Assembly: GCA_014804915.1 (NCBI GenBank)
Contig: JAAUYW010000141.1
Coordinates: 1-8,372, forward strand
Origin: Desulfovibrio sp.
Lineage (GTDB): Bacteria > Desulfobacterota > Desulfovibrionia > Desulfovibrionales > Desulfovibrionaceae
Length of the DNA: 8,372 bases
Direction of reading: 5' to 3'
The translations under genes were made by a program, and so were the position numbers. Below are positions 1 to 6,155 of the stretch, piece by piece. The notes below the pieces were generated by a model. The model did not search any database, was not told the DNA's origin, and worked only from the letters and a program-made list of their open reading frames with translations. How positions within the stretch are numbered: the stretch's first letter is position 1; every line of letters begins with the position of its first letter.

Positions 1-63
1 AAGCGAGCCAGCTGGGACAACGACTATCTGCTAGCCGTCCTACAGCTGCAGATCTCGGAATGA
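1..63 (+). CDS. C-terminal end of an unidentified protein, cut by the left edge
   Basis: Frame 1 is open from the first base to a TGA at 61-63, giving 20 residues that end in LLAVLQLQISE. A C-terminal tail of a gene starting outside the window is the simplest reading. The tRNA promoter follows about 40 nt after the stop, so the tRNA operon has its own start signal. The tail is too short to identify; a transposase C-terminus next to a tRNA array is possible, but I cannot support it. It could also be chance open frame. Confidence 0.35.
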   Translation, partial: KRASWDNDYLLAVLQLQISE

Positions 64-101
64 CGTTCACGCGATTGCCCTGGCAAATTGAAAGAAAATT
101 G

Positions 102-129
102 TTGACAAATCTCCTGATTGGACTAAATT
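102..129 (+). promoter_or_regulatory. sigma70-like promoter of the tRNA operon
   Basis: A perfect -35 box TTGACA lies at 102-107 and a -10-like TAAATT (4 of 6 consensus) at 124-129, with a 16-nt spacer. Predicted transcription start is near 136, only a few bases before the first tRNA at 142, so the leader would be very short. No other good promoter is seen between the tRNA genes, so this one probably serves all four. Confidence 0.65.
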
Positions 130-141
130 GCTCTTTGCCGA

Positions 142-217
<76 letters not shown>

Positions 218-241
218 GGCAAAACAACCGGATACGAATCT

Positions 242-315
242 GGCGACATGGCCAAGCGGTAAGGCAGGGGCCTGCAAAGCCCTTATCTCCAGTTCGATTC
301 TGGATGTCGCCTCCA
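242..315 (+). tRNA. tRNA-Cys (anticodon GCA)
   Basis: Cloverleaf of 74 nt with encoded CCA (313-315). The acceptor stem pairs GGCGACA (242-248) with TGTCGCC (305-311), followed by a U discriminator base as expected for cysteine tRNA. The anticodon loop CTGCAAA (272-278) carries GCA at 274-276, closed by GGGGC/GCCCT. The T-arm is TCCAG-TTCGATT-CTGGA. It sits between the two identical tRNA-Gly genes, 24 nt after the first and 4 nt before the second. Confidence 0.97.
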
Positions 316-319
316 AAAT

Positions 320-395
<76 letters not shown>

Positions 396-414
396 TAAAT
401 TTCGGGCACGCTTT

Positions 415-489
415 GCGGGAGTAGTTCAACGGTAGAGCGCCAGCTTCCCAAGCTGGACGTTGCGGGTTCAAGTCCCGTCTTCCGCTCCA
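415..489 (+). tRNA. tRNA-Gly (anticodon CCC)
   Basis: Cloverleaf of 75 nt with encoded CCA (487-489). The acceptor stem pairs GCGGGAG (415-421) with CTTCCGC (479-485), with one G-U pair. The anticodon stem CCAGC/GCTGG encloses TTCCCAA (445-451), with CCC at 447-449. It reads GGG. The T-arm shares its sequence with the two Gly(GCC) genes, suggesting common origin within the array. It is the last tRNA before the terminator. Confidence 0.96.
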
Positions 490-497
490 GGAATTTA

Positions 498-539
498 AAG
501 GGGTTATGTCTTTTGCGGCATAGCCCCTTGAATTTTTTT
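498..539 (+). terminator. rho-independent terminator of the tRNA operon
   Basis: An 11-bp stem (498-508 with 519-529, one G-U pair, four consecutive G-C pairs) has a 10-nt loop and is followed after three bases by seven T residues (533-539). It starts 8 nt after the last tRNA. The converging GNAT remnant ends at 564. On the minus strand the stem has only a short, interrupted T run, so bidirectional use is uncertain. Confidence 0.9.
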
Positions 540-563
540 AAAGGAAAATTAAAATCCAGGTGG

Positions 564-888
564 CTACAGTTGCATCAAATCGAAGTAAAGGGGAACGTAT
601 CTGGAGGTCTTCGGTCTCAATATGAGTTGTTGAAAACCATTTTTCTCATAGAAAGGAATCACATTCACTTTGTTAGCTTTGTCTCTTCTCGCGTCACAGT
701 AATGAACCTGCATCCTGTACGGTTGTCAGAAACAAGAAAACATAATGCCTTTCAGCATCATCTCTGATGAAATCATCCAGATCCCTGTCGGTATCGTCTT
801 TCCTTAAACAACTAAACCCCGCAAAGACCGAAAAATCTTCAACGGGGCTTAGCACGTAATCGCCAAGTTTAAGAGCGTTTCGTTCCAT
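564..888 (-). pseudogene. GNAT acetyltransferase (toxin-like) remnant with internal deletion and frameshift
   Basis: Reading from ATG at 888 leftward, the first 49 codons to about 742 encode a GNAT-type N-terminus with the pattern DRDLDDFIRDDAERHY (compare D-x-D-L-D-x-F-L-x-x-D-A in toxin-like GNATs). This frame then runs into unrelated residues and stops at 694. In another minus-strand frame, 719 down to the TAG at 566-564 encodes a clear GNAT C-terminus: CDARRDKANKV, then PFYEKNGF, then YVPLYFDL. The two parts together give about 100 residues against roughly 160-180 usual, so the central acetyl-CoA-binding part is missing and the breakpoint lies between 720 and 741. The start overlaps the end of the small upstream gene by 20 nt, an arrangement typical of toxin-antitoxin pairs. 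The family call rests on motif recall; the broken state is visible directly. The product should be inactive. Confidence 0.72.
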
Positions 889-1036
889 TATTCTGCGCCC
901 ACCTTTCCATTGCCCTGTCCAGTTTCTTCAGGTCGATTACAGGTACAGACAGGGGCCGCGGCCGGTTCAGGTTTTTTACGAACCTCCTGGCATCACTGCC
1001 GCGCAATACGGGCGTAGGCAGGATGGATCTTGCCAT
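869..1036 (-). CDS. Small antitoxin-like protein upstream of the GNAT remnant
   Basis: An intact 55-aa ORF beginning MARSILPTPVLRGSDARRF. I chose the ATG at 1036 because GGGAGG (1049-1044 on the minus strand) lies 7 nt upstream; an in-frame ATG at 1075 would place this SD inside the gene. The protein is basic, with an N-terminal SPTP-like turn motif (here LPTPVL), a DARRF segment and a C-terminal amphipathic stretch (LKKLDRAMERWAQ). Its stop codon lies 20 nt inside the GNAT gene, so the two were probably co-translated. From this arrangement I infer an antitoxin or partner role; I do not recognise a named family with certainty. Its promoter is near consensus, so it may still be expressed though its partner is broken. 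Confidence 0.6.
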   Translation of the reverse strand: MARSILPTPVLRGSDARRFVKNLNRPRPLSVPVIDLKKLDRAMERWAQNNGTKRS

Positions 1037-1088
1037 GGGCAATCCTCCCGGTTCTTGATTACGCAAATGTATCATTCAACATAAGCGC

Positions 1089-1117
1089 AATATAGATATT
1101 ATGCAGATGAATGTCAA
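1089..1117 (-). promoter_or_regulatory. near-consensus sigma70 promoter of the small gene/GNAT cassette
   Basis: On the minus strand, TTGACA (1117-1112) is followed after exactly 17 nt by TATATT (1094-1089), 5 of 6 matches to TATAAT. Transcription would start near 1082, giving a leader of about 45 nt before the ATG at 1036. An inverted repeat AATAT-AG-ATATT (1089-1100) covers the -10 box and could be an operator for autoregulation, as is common for toxin-antitoxin cassettes; the operator role is inference. Confidence 0.7.
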
Positions 1118-1142
1118 TCGCGTGCTTCAATTCCCAGGGATG

Positions 1143-1176
1143 GCGCAGAATGCCAAAAGCATGCCCGAATCTGCGC
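1143..1176. promoter_or_regulatory. inverted repeat, possible operator in the divergent control region
   Basis: GCGCAGA (1143-1149) and TCTGCGC (1170-1176) are perfect 7-bp inverted arms 20 nt apart. A GCATGC palindrome (1159-1164) sits between them. The centre-to-centre distance is near two helical turns or a little more, compatible with a dimeric regulator. It lies between the minus-strand cassette promoter and brxA, in an intergenic stretch of 340 nt (1037-1376) that otherwise has no clear gene. Functional role is inference. Confidence 0.3.
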
Positions 1177-1210
1177 ATATCGCCTTGATTGTAACTGATA
1201 CCTGTAGCCA

Positions 1211-1235
1211 CATTATGTAACCAGTATGCGTAATG
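1211..1235. promoter_or_regulatory. imperfect dyad upstream of the BREX operon
   Basis: CATTATGTA (1211-1219) can pair with TATGCGTAATG from 1227 to 1235 over 9 positions, 7 Watson-Crick and 2 G-U, with a 7-nt loop. There is no T run after it, so it is not a terminator. It lies just upstream of the possible brx promoter and could be a regulator site. Confidence 0.22.
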
Positions 1236-1245
1236 GCGGCAAAAC

Positions 1246-1274
1246 TTGCAATATTTTCGTCAATAAATTATTGT
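1246..1274 (+). promoter_or_regulatory. possible promoter of the BREX operon
   Basis: TTGCAA (1246-1251) and TATTGT (1269-1274) are each 4 of 6 matches to the sigma70 boxes, with a 17-nt spacer, in the most A+T-rich stretch before brxA. A start near 1281 would leave about 95 nt of leader before the brxA GTG. This is the best candidate I find, but it is weak; activator-dependent or different start sites are possible. Confidence 0.3.
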
Positions 1275-1281
1275 TGAAAAC

Positions 1282-1413
1282 ATGGATGAATTCAACGCTG
1301 AAAACGCGCGCAGATTTCTTGAGAGGCCGCGCGAGATCGAGCCGGAGAAACCGCCGGCGCGGCAATCAATGCTAAAGTGGAACCGGACAGGAACCTGGCA
1401 CAGGCTGGATTAA
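1282..1413 (+). CDS. possible 43-aa leader ORF overlapping the brxA start
   Basis: ATG at 1282 opens a frame of 43 codons to a TAA at 1411-1413, overlapping the first 37 nt of brxA in another frame. The peptide is strongly charged and proline-containing (NAENARRFLERPREIEPEK near its N-terminus), with no membrane segment. No good Shine-Dalgarno site precedes it. It could be a leader whose translation helps brxA begin at its weak GTG, a remnant of a lost gene, or chance. I recognise no family. Confidence 0.25.
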   Translation: MDEFNAENARRFLERPREIEPEKPPARQSMLKWNRTGTWHRLD

Positions 1414-2129
1414 TAAGGGAAGGCGCAAGCGCGCACTGCTCGCGCACCATGATGCTGGACGAACTTGCCGCGCTTCTGGATGCGGAGACGGATGATCTGG
1501 CCGGTCATGGCGCATACCGGTCCCGCGTGGAGCAGGATAATTGCCTGGCAAAGCGCACGGCGAGCACCCGCAAGATTACATTCGCCCATCTTTCGCGCCT
1601 TTATGGCTTGAATCCTGATATTCCGGTTTTTCGGGCGCTGCGGCATCTGTGGAGAAAAGATCCCCTATCCCTGCCGCTCCTGGCTATCCTTTGCGCTTAT
1701 GGCCGCGATCCCCTCCTGCATTACGTCGCGCCGTTTATCCTGAAGCGTAAGCCTGGCGATGAAATTTCGAATCAGGCCATAGCTGCCTTTCTGGAAAAAA
1801 AGCATGGCGCCCGCTTTAGTCAGGCTACCATAAATTCGGCCAGCAGAAACATACGATCATCTTTTACGCAAAGCGGCCACTTACAGGGGCATTCCCGCAA
1901 AATTCGTTCGCGTGTCAACGCCACTCCGGCAAGCGTGACCTATGCCCTTTATCTGGGTCATCTTGAAGGATTATGCGGCAAGCCGCTCTTTCAGACGGGC
2001 TATATGGCTTTTCTCGATTGCAATTTGGAGAAAGCGTTTGCAATGGCGCAAACTGCCGCCCAAAAAGGCTGGCTTGTAGTCAAACGCATAGATGACATTA
2101 TTGAAATCACATTTCCAGAATGGCGGTGA
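1377..2129 (+). CDS. brxA: BREX protein BrxA (DUF1819 family)
   Basis: A 250-aa protein with the features of BrxA, the first gene of type 1 BREX operons: a leading segment NLAQAGLIREG near the N-terminus, then DNCLAKRTASTRKITF (about residues 54-69), LYGLNPDIPVFRALRHLW (residues 74-91) and a C-terminal half ending in IEITFPEWR. Family members are small helical DNA-binding proteins needed for phage defence; their exact step is not settled. The GTG at 1377 is the first start codon after the upstream in-frame TGA (1320-1322) and keeps the conserved N-terminal segment. No strong SD precedes it; an internal ATG at 1449 would remove about 24 residues. The stop is only 3 nt before brxB, in the same frame. 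Length and neighbours fit well, so the family call is firm while the start is less so. Confidence 0.88.
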   Translation: MEPDRNLAQAGLIREGASAHCSRTMMLDELAALLDAETDDLAGHGAYRSRVEQDNCLAKRTASTRKITFAHLSRLYGLNPDIPVFRALRHLWRKDPLSLPLLAILCAYGRDPLLHYVAPFILKRKPGDEISNQAIAAFLEKKHGARFSQATINSASRNIRSSFTQSGHLQGHSRKIRSRVNATPASVTYALYLGHLEGLCGKPLFQTGYMAFLDCNLEKAFAMAQTAAQKGWLVVKRIDDIIEITFPEWR

Positions 2130-2132
2130 GCC

Positions 2133-2681
2133 TTGAACAGAATCAAAAAGCTCGCGCAGGCCTATGCGCGCCACATTGCCCTGCCATGGCGGGAGGATGC
2201 CGCTCCGGCCCAGCGAATTATTTTTTGCATTTACAATGCGGCCGAAGAAAGAATCCTGCGCGCGAACATTGCCGAATTTGAAATCGCCACAACCAGCGCC
2301 GGTCATTCCTGGCTTTTGTTTGACCTTGGCGGCACATTCGCAAAGTGGCTTTCAGCGCAAAAATACGCCGAAAAATATTTCCAGAATCCAGCCAGGCTCA
2401 ATGCGCTGGCTTTGGATCGTTATCTTGACTGGATTGTGGAAAATTACGAGGCAGCCATCCCGAAAAGCTTCGCCCAGGCCGGCATGGTGGTCGCTCTTAC
2501 GGGAATTGCCGAATTATTTGGATTTCTCAAAGTCAAAAACCTGCTGGACAAGCTGGAGCCCAGGATTTCCGGCCGTCTGGCGGTTTTTTTCCCCGGCAGC
2601 CATGACGGAAACAATTACAGGCTGCTGGATGCCTATGACGGCTGGAACTATCTCGCCGTTCCGCTGACTGCTGATATGTAA
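2133..2681 (+). CDS. brxB: BREX protein BrxB (DUF1788 family)
   Basis: A 182-aa protein matching BrxB along its length: RIIFCIYNAAEERILRANI (about residues 28-46), GHSWLLFDLGGTF (57-69), YFQNPARL, a segment MVVALTGIAELFGFLKV in the middle, and a strongly conserved C-terminal block GRLAVFFPGSHDGNNYRLLD followed by YDGWNYLAVPLT. BrxB is essential in type 1 BREX; its biochemical activity is unknown and it is thought to act with the other Brx proteins. The start is TTG at 2133: the conserved N-terminus needs it and there is no in-frame ATG before the middle of the protein. Only GCC separates it from the brxA stop, so translational coupling is likely. brxC follows 11 nt after the stop. Confidence 0.92.
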   Translation: MNRIKKLAQAYARHIALPWREDAAPAQRIIFCIYNAAEERILRANIAEFEIATTSAGHSWLLFDLGGTFAKWLSAQKYAEKYFQNPARLNALALDRYLDWIVENYEAAIPKSFAQAGMVVALTGIAELFGFLKVKNLLDKLEPRISGRLAVFFPGSHDGNNYRLLDAYDGWNYLAVPLTADM

Positions 2682-2692
2682 TAGAGGATATA

Positions 2693-5600
2693 ATGCTCAA
2701 TTCCGATATTTACCTCAAGGATCCCAAGACCACGGAACTGGTCAACAAGGGGGTCGCCAATGTCAATGACGACCGGAGTCAGGACGCGATTAAGGCCTTG
2801 CGCTATGAGCTGGAAACCTTTGACTGCGAAGGGCGCTATGCGGACGGTCTTGAGCGGATTATCGGCAATTTTCTGCAAAATATCGGCAAATCGGACCAGC
2901 CTGGCGTTTGGGTAAGCGGCTTCTACGGCTCGGGCAAATCCCATTTTGTGAAAATGCTGCGCGCCTTGTGGACAAACATGGAATTTGCCGACAATGCCAC
3001 AGCGCGGGGCATTGCCAATTTGCCGCGGACAATAAGGGATCTTTTAAGGGAATTGAGTATCGCGGGCAAAAAATTCGGGGGCCTGCACGCCGCCTCCGGC
3101 ACCCTGGGAGCAAGCAAAAGCGGCAGCGTTCGTCTGGCCATCCTCGCTATCGTCTTCAAGTCAGCCGGGTTGCCGGAAAACTGGCTGCAGGCCCAGTTTG
3201 TGCTGTGGCTCAAAAAAGAGAAGATCCATGACCAGGTTCGCAGTCATGTGGAGAAAACCGGCTCGGACTGGCAGGAAGAGCTGATTAATTTCGCCATCTC
3301 CGAGCCAATTCTTGAAAAGCTGGTCGAATTGCGTCCCGGCATTTTTCGGGATACCGCCGCTTGCAGCGAGAAACTGGAAAACCAGTTCAGGGAAGTCGAC
3401 GATGTTTCCAGCGCGGAAATGGTGCAAACCATTGAGCGAACCCTGTCCGGAAATGGCGAATTTCCGCTCACCCTGATTGTGCTTGATGAAGTGCAGCAAT
3501 TCATAGGCACAGACAATCAGCGCGCCATGGATATCCAGGAAGCGGTGGAAACCTGTTCCAAAAGTTTTGACGGCAAATTGCTGTTCGTGGGCACTGGCCA
3601 GACAGGCATTAGCGGCACGAAGGACTTGAAAAAAATTGAAGGCCGTTTCACCCTGCGCGTGGAGCTTTCCGACGCCGATGTGGATTATGTCATTCGCCAG
3701 GTGATTCTGGCCAAGAAGCCTGGCTCCAGCTCCGCCCTGCAAGATGTTTTTCAGCGAAACAGGGGGGAAATTTCCAGACATCTGGCCGGCAGCGCGCTGC
3801 AGCATACGCGGGAGGACGAGGCCGTTTTCGCCCAGGATTATCCTCTCCTGCCCACGCGGCGCAGGCTTTGGGAAAATCTCCTGCGCGCTGTGGATCTCAG
3901 CGGCACGGATAGCCAGCTGCGCAACCAGCTCTCCATGACCCACAATGTCATCAAGACCAATCTGAACAAGCCATTGGGCAATGTCATTGGCGCGGATTAC
4001 ATCTATTTCGATTCCGCGGACAAATTGCTGCAAACCGGAATTCTGCCACGCAATGTTCACAGCCAGACAATGCAATGGGCGCATGACGCGGATCCTGACA
4101 ACAGACTGCGCGCCCGAGCCTGCGGCCTTGTGTTTTTGCTCAATAAACTCAAAGCCAATGAAGATTTGAAACTAAAGGCAGACGCGGACACGCTGGCGGA
4201 TCTGCTGGTTGAGGATCTTGACGCAGGCTCGGCCGGCTTGCGGGCGAAACTGCCGCCATTGCTGGATAATTGCGATCTCCTTATGACGGTTGATAATGGC
4301 TCCGGCCTAAGGGAATACCGCATTCAAACTCCGGAAAGCGGCGCCTGGCGCGATGACTTCAGGGCCAGAATGGCTACTCTGGCCAGTAACGCCCGGATTG
4401 TGCCGGACACAAGGGAAAAGCGGCTGCTGGAATATTTCCAGAAAGCGGCCGGTAAACTGAGCCTGGAGCAGGGAAATTCAAAAGTCCCGCGCAGCGCGTC
4501 CATCGCGCATAATTCTCCCCTGCCCGGGGATTCTGATAAAAAGGTTTACGTGTACGCAGTGGATGGCTGGAACGGCAGCGAAAATTCCCTGAAAAGCGAA
4601 GCTGCCCAGGCTGGCTCGCAATCACCCGTGATATTTGTCTATCTTCCCAAAAGCCATGAAAATCAGCTGCACGACAATATCATTAAAATGACCGCCGCGG
4701 AACAGACGCTGAATAGCAGGGGCAACCCCGATACGCCGGAAGGCAGGGAGGCCAGGGCCTATATCGAACATATAAAAAACGAGGCCGAAACCGCAATCAG
4801 TCAGGCGCTGGAGCGGATAATCGCAGGCGCGATTGTGATTCAGGGCGGCGGCCAGATAATATCGGGCGACAATCTGGCCGAAACGCTCAGGAATGCCTTC
4901 AATAACTCCCTTGTCCGTCTCTATCCGGATTTCGCGATTGCCGACAATGCCGCCTGGGGCAAGGTCTATGAGAAAGCAAGCAAGGGCGCCCCAGACGCCC
5001 TCAAGGCCATAGGCGACAATGGCGATGCGGCGAATAATCCCGTCTGCAAGGCTGTTCTGGATTTTATTGGCAACGGCAAGAGCGGCTCGGAAATTCGCGG
5101 GCATTTTGAAAGCGCCCCTTTCGGCTGGTCCAGGGACGCGGTAGAGGGCGCGACGCAGGTTTTGCTGGTAGCAGGTCTTGTAAAAGCGAGCGATGAAAGG
5201 GGAAACGCCGTTACTCCCGGCGCGCTGGACCGCAAGCAAATGGGCAAAACCATGTTCAGGATCCAGGCGGTCACCATTAATGCCGCGCAGCGGCTGGCCA
5301 TTCGCAAGCTATTCAGCAAGGCAGGCATTGACTGCAAGCCAGGGGAGGAATCCCCTTGTTCCGGCCAGTTTCTGGACAAAATGCTTGCCCTGGCTTCGGC
5401 TGCCGGCGGCGACGCGCCAAAACCGGCCAGGCCGGACGTCGCCGCCCTGGAAGAGATGCGCCGTGAATCCGGCAATGAACAGTTGAAAGCCATTTATGAC
5501 GCGAGACAAGCGCTGGCAGGCAATTTTGACGCATGGAGCGCCCAGGCCGCGAAAATTGCCTCGCGCTCGCCAGAATGGCTACAGCTGGAAGAACTTGCGA

Positions 5601-6145
5601 AATTTGCCAGGGCCTTGCCCTGCGCGGAAGCCTCGCTAAAAAAAATGGAAGATATCCGGGCGCAAAGGCAGCTTCTGAATGACCCCGATCCCGTTGCTCC
5701 CCTGCTGGCGGAATTGGCTGGGCTTTTGCGGGATGAGCTTAACAAATTGCAAAAGGCCTATCAGGATGGCCATGCGGCGGGCATGGAGCGGCTGCGCCAG
5801 GATACCAGCTGGAACAAATTGCAGCCAGAGCAGAAAAACAGCCTGCTGGCGGCAAACAGGCTGGATGGCGAAAGCCGGCCGCAAATTGCAGTCGCCACAA
5901 CCGATGAAATTCTGGCTACATTGCGGGCCAGTTCCCCGCAAGCCCTGGAGAGCGAAATTGCCGCGCTGCCAAAGAGATTCTCCGACGCGGCCGAAGGCGC
6001 TGCGGAAATTTTCGCGCCGGATACCCAATATGTCTCCCTGCCGCGCAGAACTCTTGCCACCGAGGCCGACATCGCAGCCTGGCTGGCCGAGGCGGAAACG
6101 CTGCTCAAAAACGCCCTGCAAAAAGGGCCTGTTGTCGCGAAGTAG
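2693..6145 (+). CDS. brxC: BREX protein BrxC, P-loop ATPase
   Basis: A 1150-aa protein, close to the usual size of about 1200. Residues 76-83 are a clear Walker A, GFYGSGKS, within the conserved context WVSGFYGSGKSHFVKML. Walker B is LIVLDE with D265 and E266, followed by VQQFIG. A sensor-1-like FVGTGQTG is near residue 298, and EGRFTLRVELSDADV near 316. The block YPLLPTRRRLWENLLRAVD (about 381-399) is typical of the family. The C-terminal third (about 910-1060) is helical and charged, with likely coiled-coil stretches. BrxC is the AAA+-like ATPase core of type 1 BREX, related to PglY, and acts in the cytoplasm with the other Brx proteins and PglX. ATG at 2693 has AGAGGA a few bases upstream. 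It lies 11 nt after brxB and 10 nt before pglX. All ATPase motifs look intact. Large antisense open frames here are shadows. Confidence 0.95.
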   Translation: MLNSDIYLKDPKTTELVNKGVANVNDDRSQDAIKALRYELETFDCEGRYADGLERIIGNFLQNIGKSDQPGVWVSGFYGSGKSHFVKMLRALWTNMEFADNATARGIANLPRTIRDLLRELSIAGKKFGGLHAASGTLGASKSGSVRLAILAIVFKSAGLPENWLQAQFVLWLKKEKIHDQVRSHVEKTGSDWQEELINFAISEPILEKLVELRPGIFRDTAACSEKLENQFREVDDVSSAEMVQTIERTLSGNGEFPLTLIVLDEVQQFIGTDNQRAMDIQEAVETCSKSFDGKLLFVGTGQTGISGTKDLKKIEGRFTLRVELSDADVDYVIRQVILAKKPGSSSALQDVFQRNRGEISRHLAGSALQHTREDEAVFAQDYPLLPTRRRLWENLLRAVDLSGTDSQLRNQLSMTHNVIKTNLNKPLGNVIGADYIYFDSADKLLQTGILPRNVHSQTMQWAHDADPDNRLRARACGLVFLLNKLKANEDLKLKADADTLADLLVEDLDAGSAGLRAKLPPLLDNCDLLMTVDNGSGLREYRIQTPESGAWRDDFRARMATLASNARIVPDTREKRLLEYFQKAAGKLSLEQGNSKVPRSASIAHNSPLPGDSDKKVYVYAVDGWNGSENSLKSEAAQAGSQSPVIFVYLPKSHENQLHDNIIKMTAAEQTLNSRGNPDTPEGREARAYIEHIKNEAETAISQALERIIAGAIVIQGGGQIISGDNLAETLRNAFNNSLVRLYPDFAIADNAAWGKVYEKASKGAPDALKAIGDNGDAANNPVCKAVLDFIGNGKSGSEIRGHFESAPFGWSRDAVEGATQVLLVAGLVKASDERGNAVTPGALDRKQMGKTMFRIQAVTINAAQRLAIRKLFSKAGIDCKPGEESPCSGQFLDKMLALASAAGGDAPKPARPDVAALEEMRRESGNEQLKAIYDARQALAGNFDAWSAQAAKIASRSPEWLQLEELAKFARALPCAEASLKKMEDIRAQRQLLNDPDPVAPLLAELAGLLRDELNKLQKAYQDGHAAGMERLRQDTSWNKLQPEQKNSLLAANRLDGESRPQIAVATTDEILATLRASSPQALESEIAALPKRFSDAAEGAAEIFAPDTQYVSLPRRTLATEADIAAWLAEAETLLKNALQKGPVVAK

Positions 6146-6155
6146 GAGGCAGCTC

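Noticed and set aside
513..767. 84-codon forward frame
   Set aside because: It begins inside the terminator hairpin and is antisense to the GNAT remnant, whose family motifs are on the other strand.
1971..2306. 111-codon minus-strand frame across the brxA/brxB junction
   Set aside because: Antisense to two conserved BREX genes and without recognisable motifs.
3161..4084. 307-codon minus-strand frame inside brxC
   Set aside because: It is a shadow of the G+C-rich brxC coding frame, which carries Walker A and B motifs; the antisense product shows no family motif.
4622..5239. 205-codon minus-strand frame inside brxC
   Set aside because: Antisense shadow of brxC with no SD and no recognised domain.
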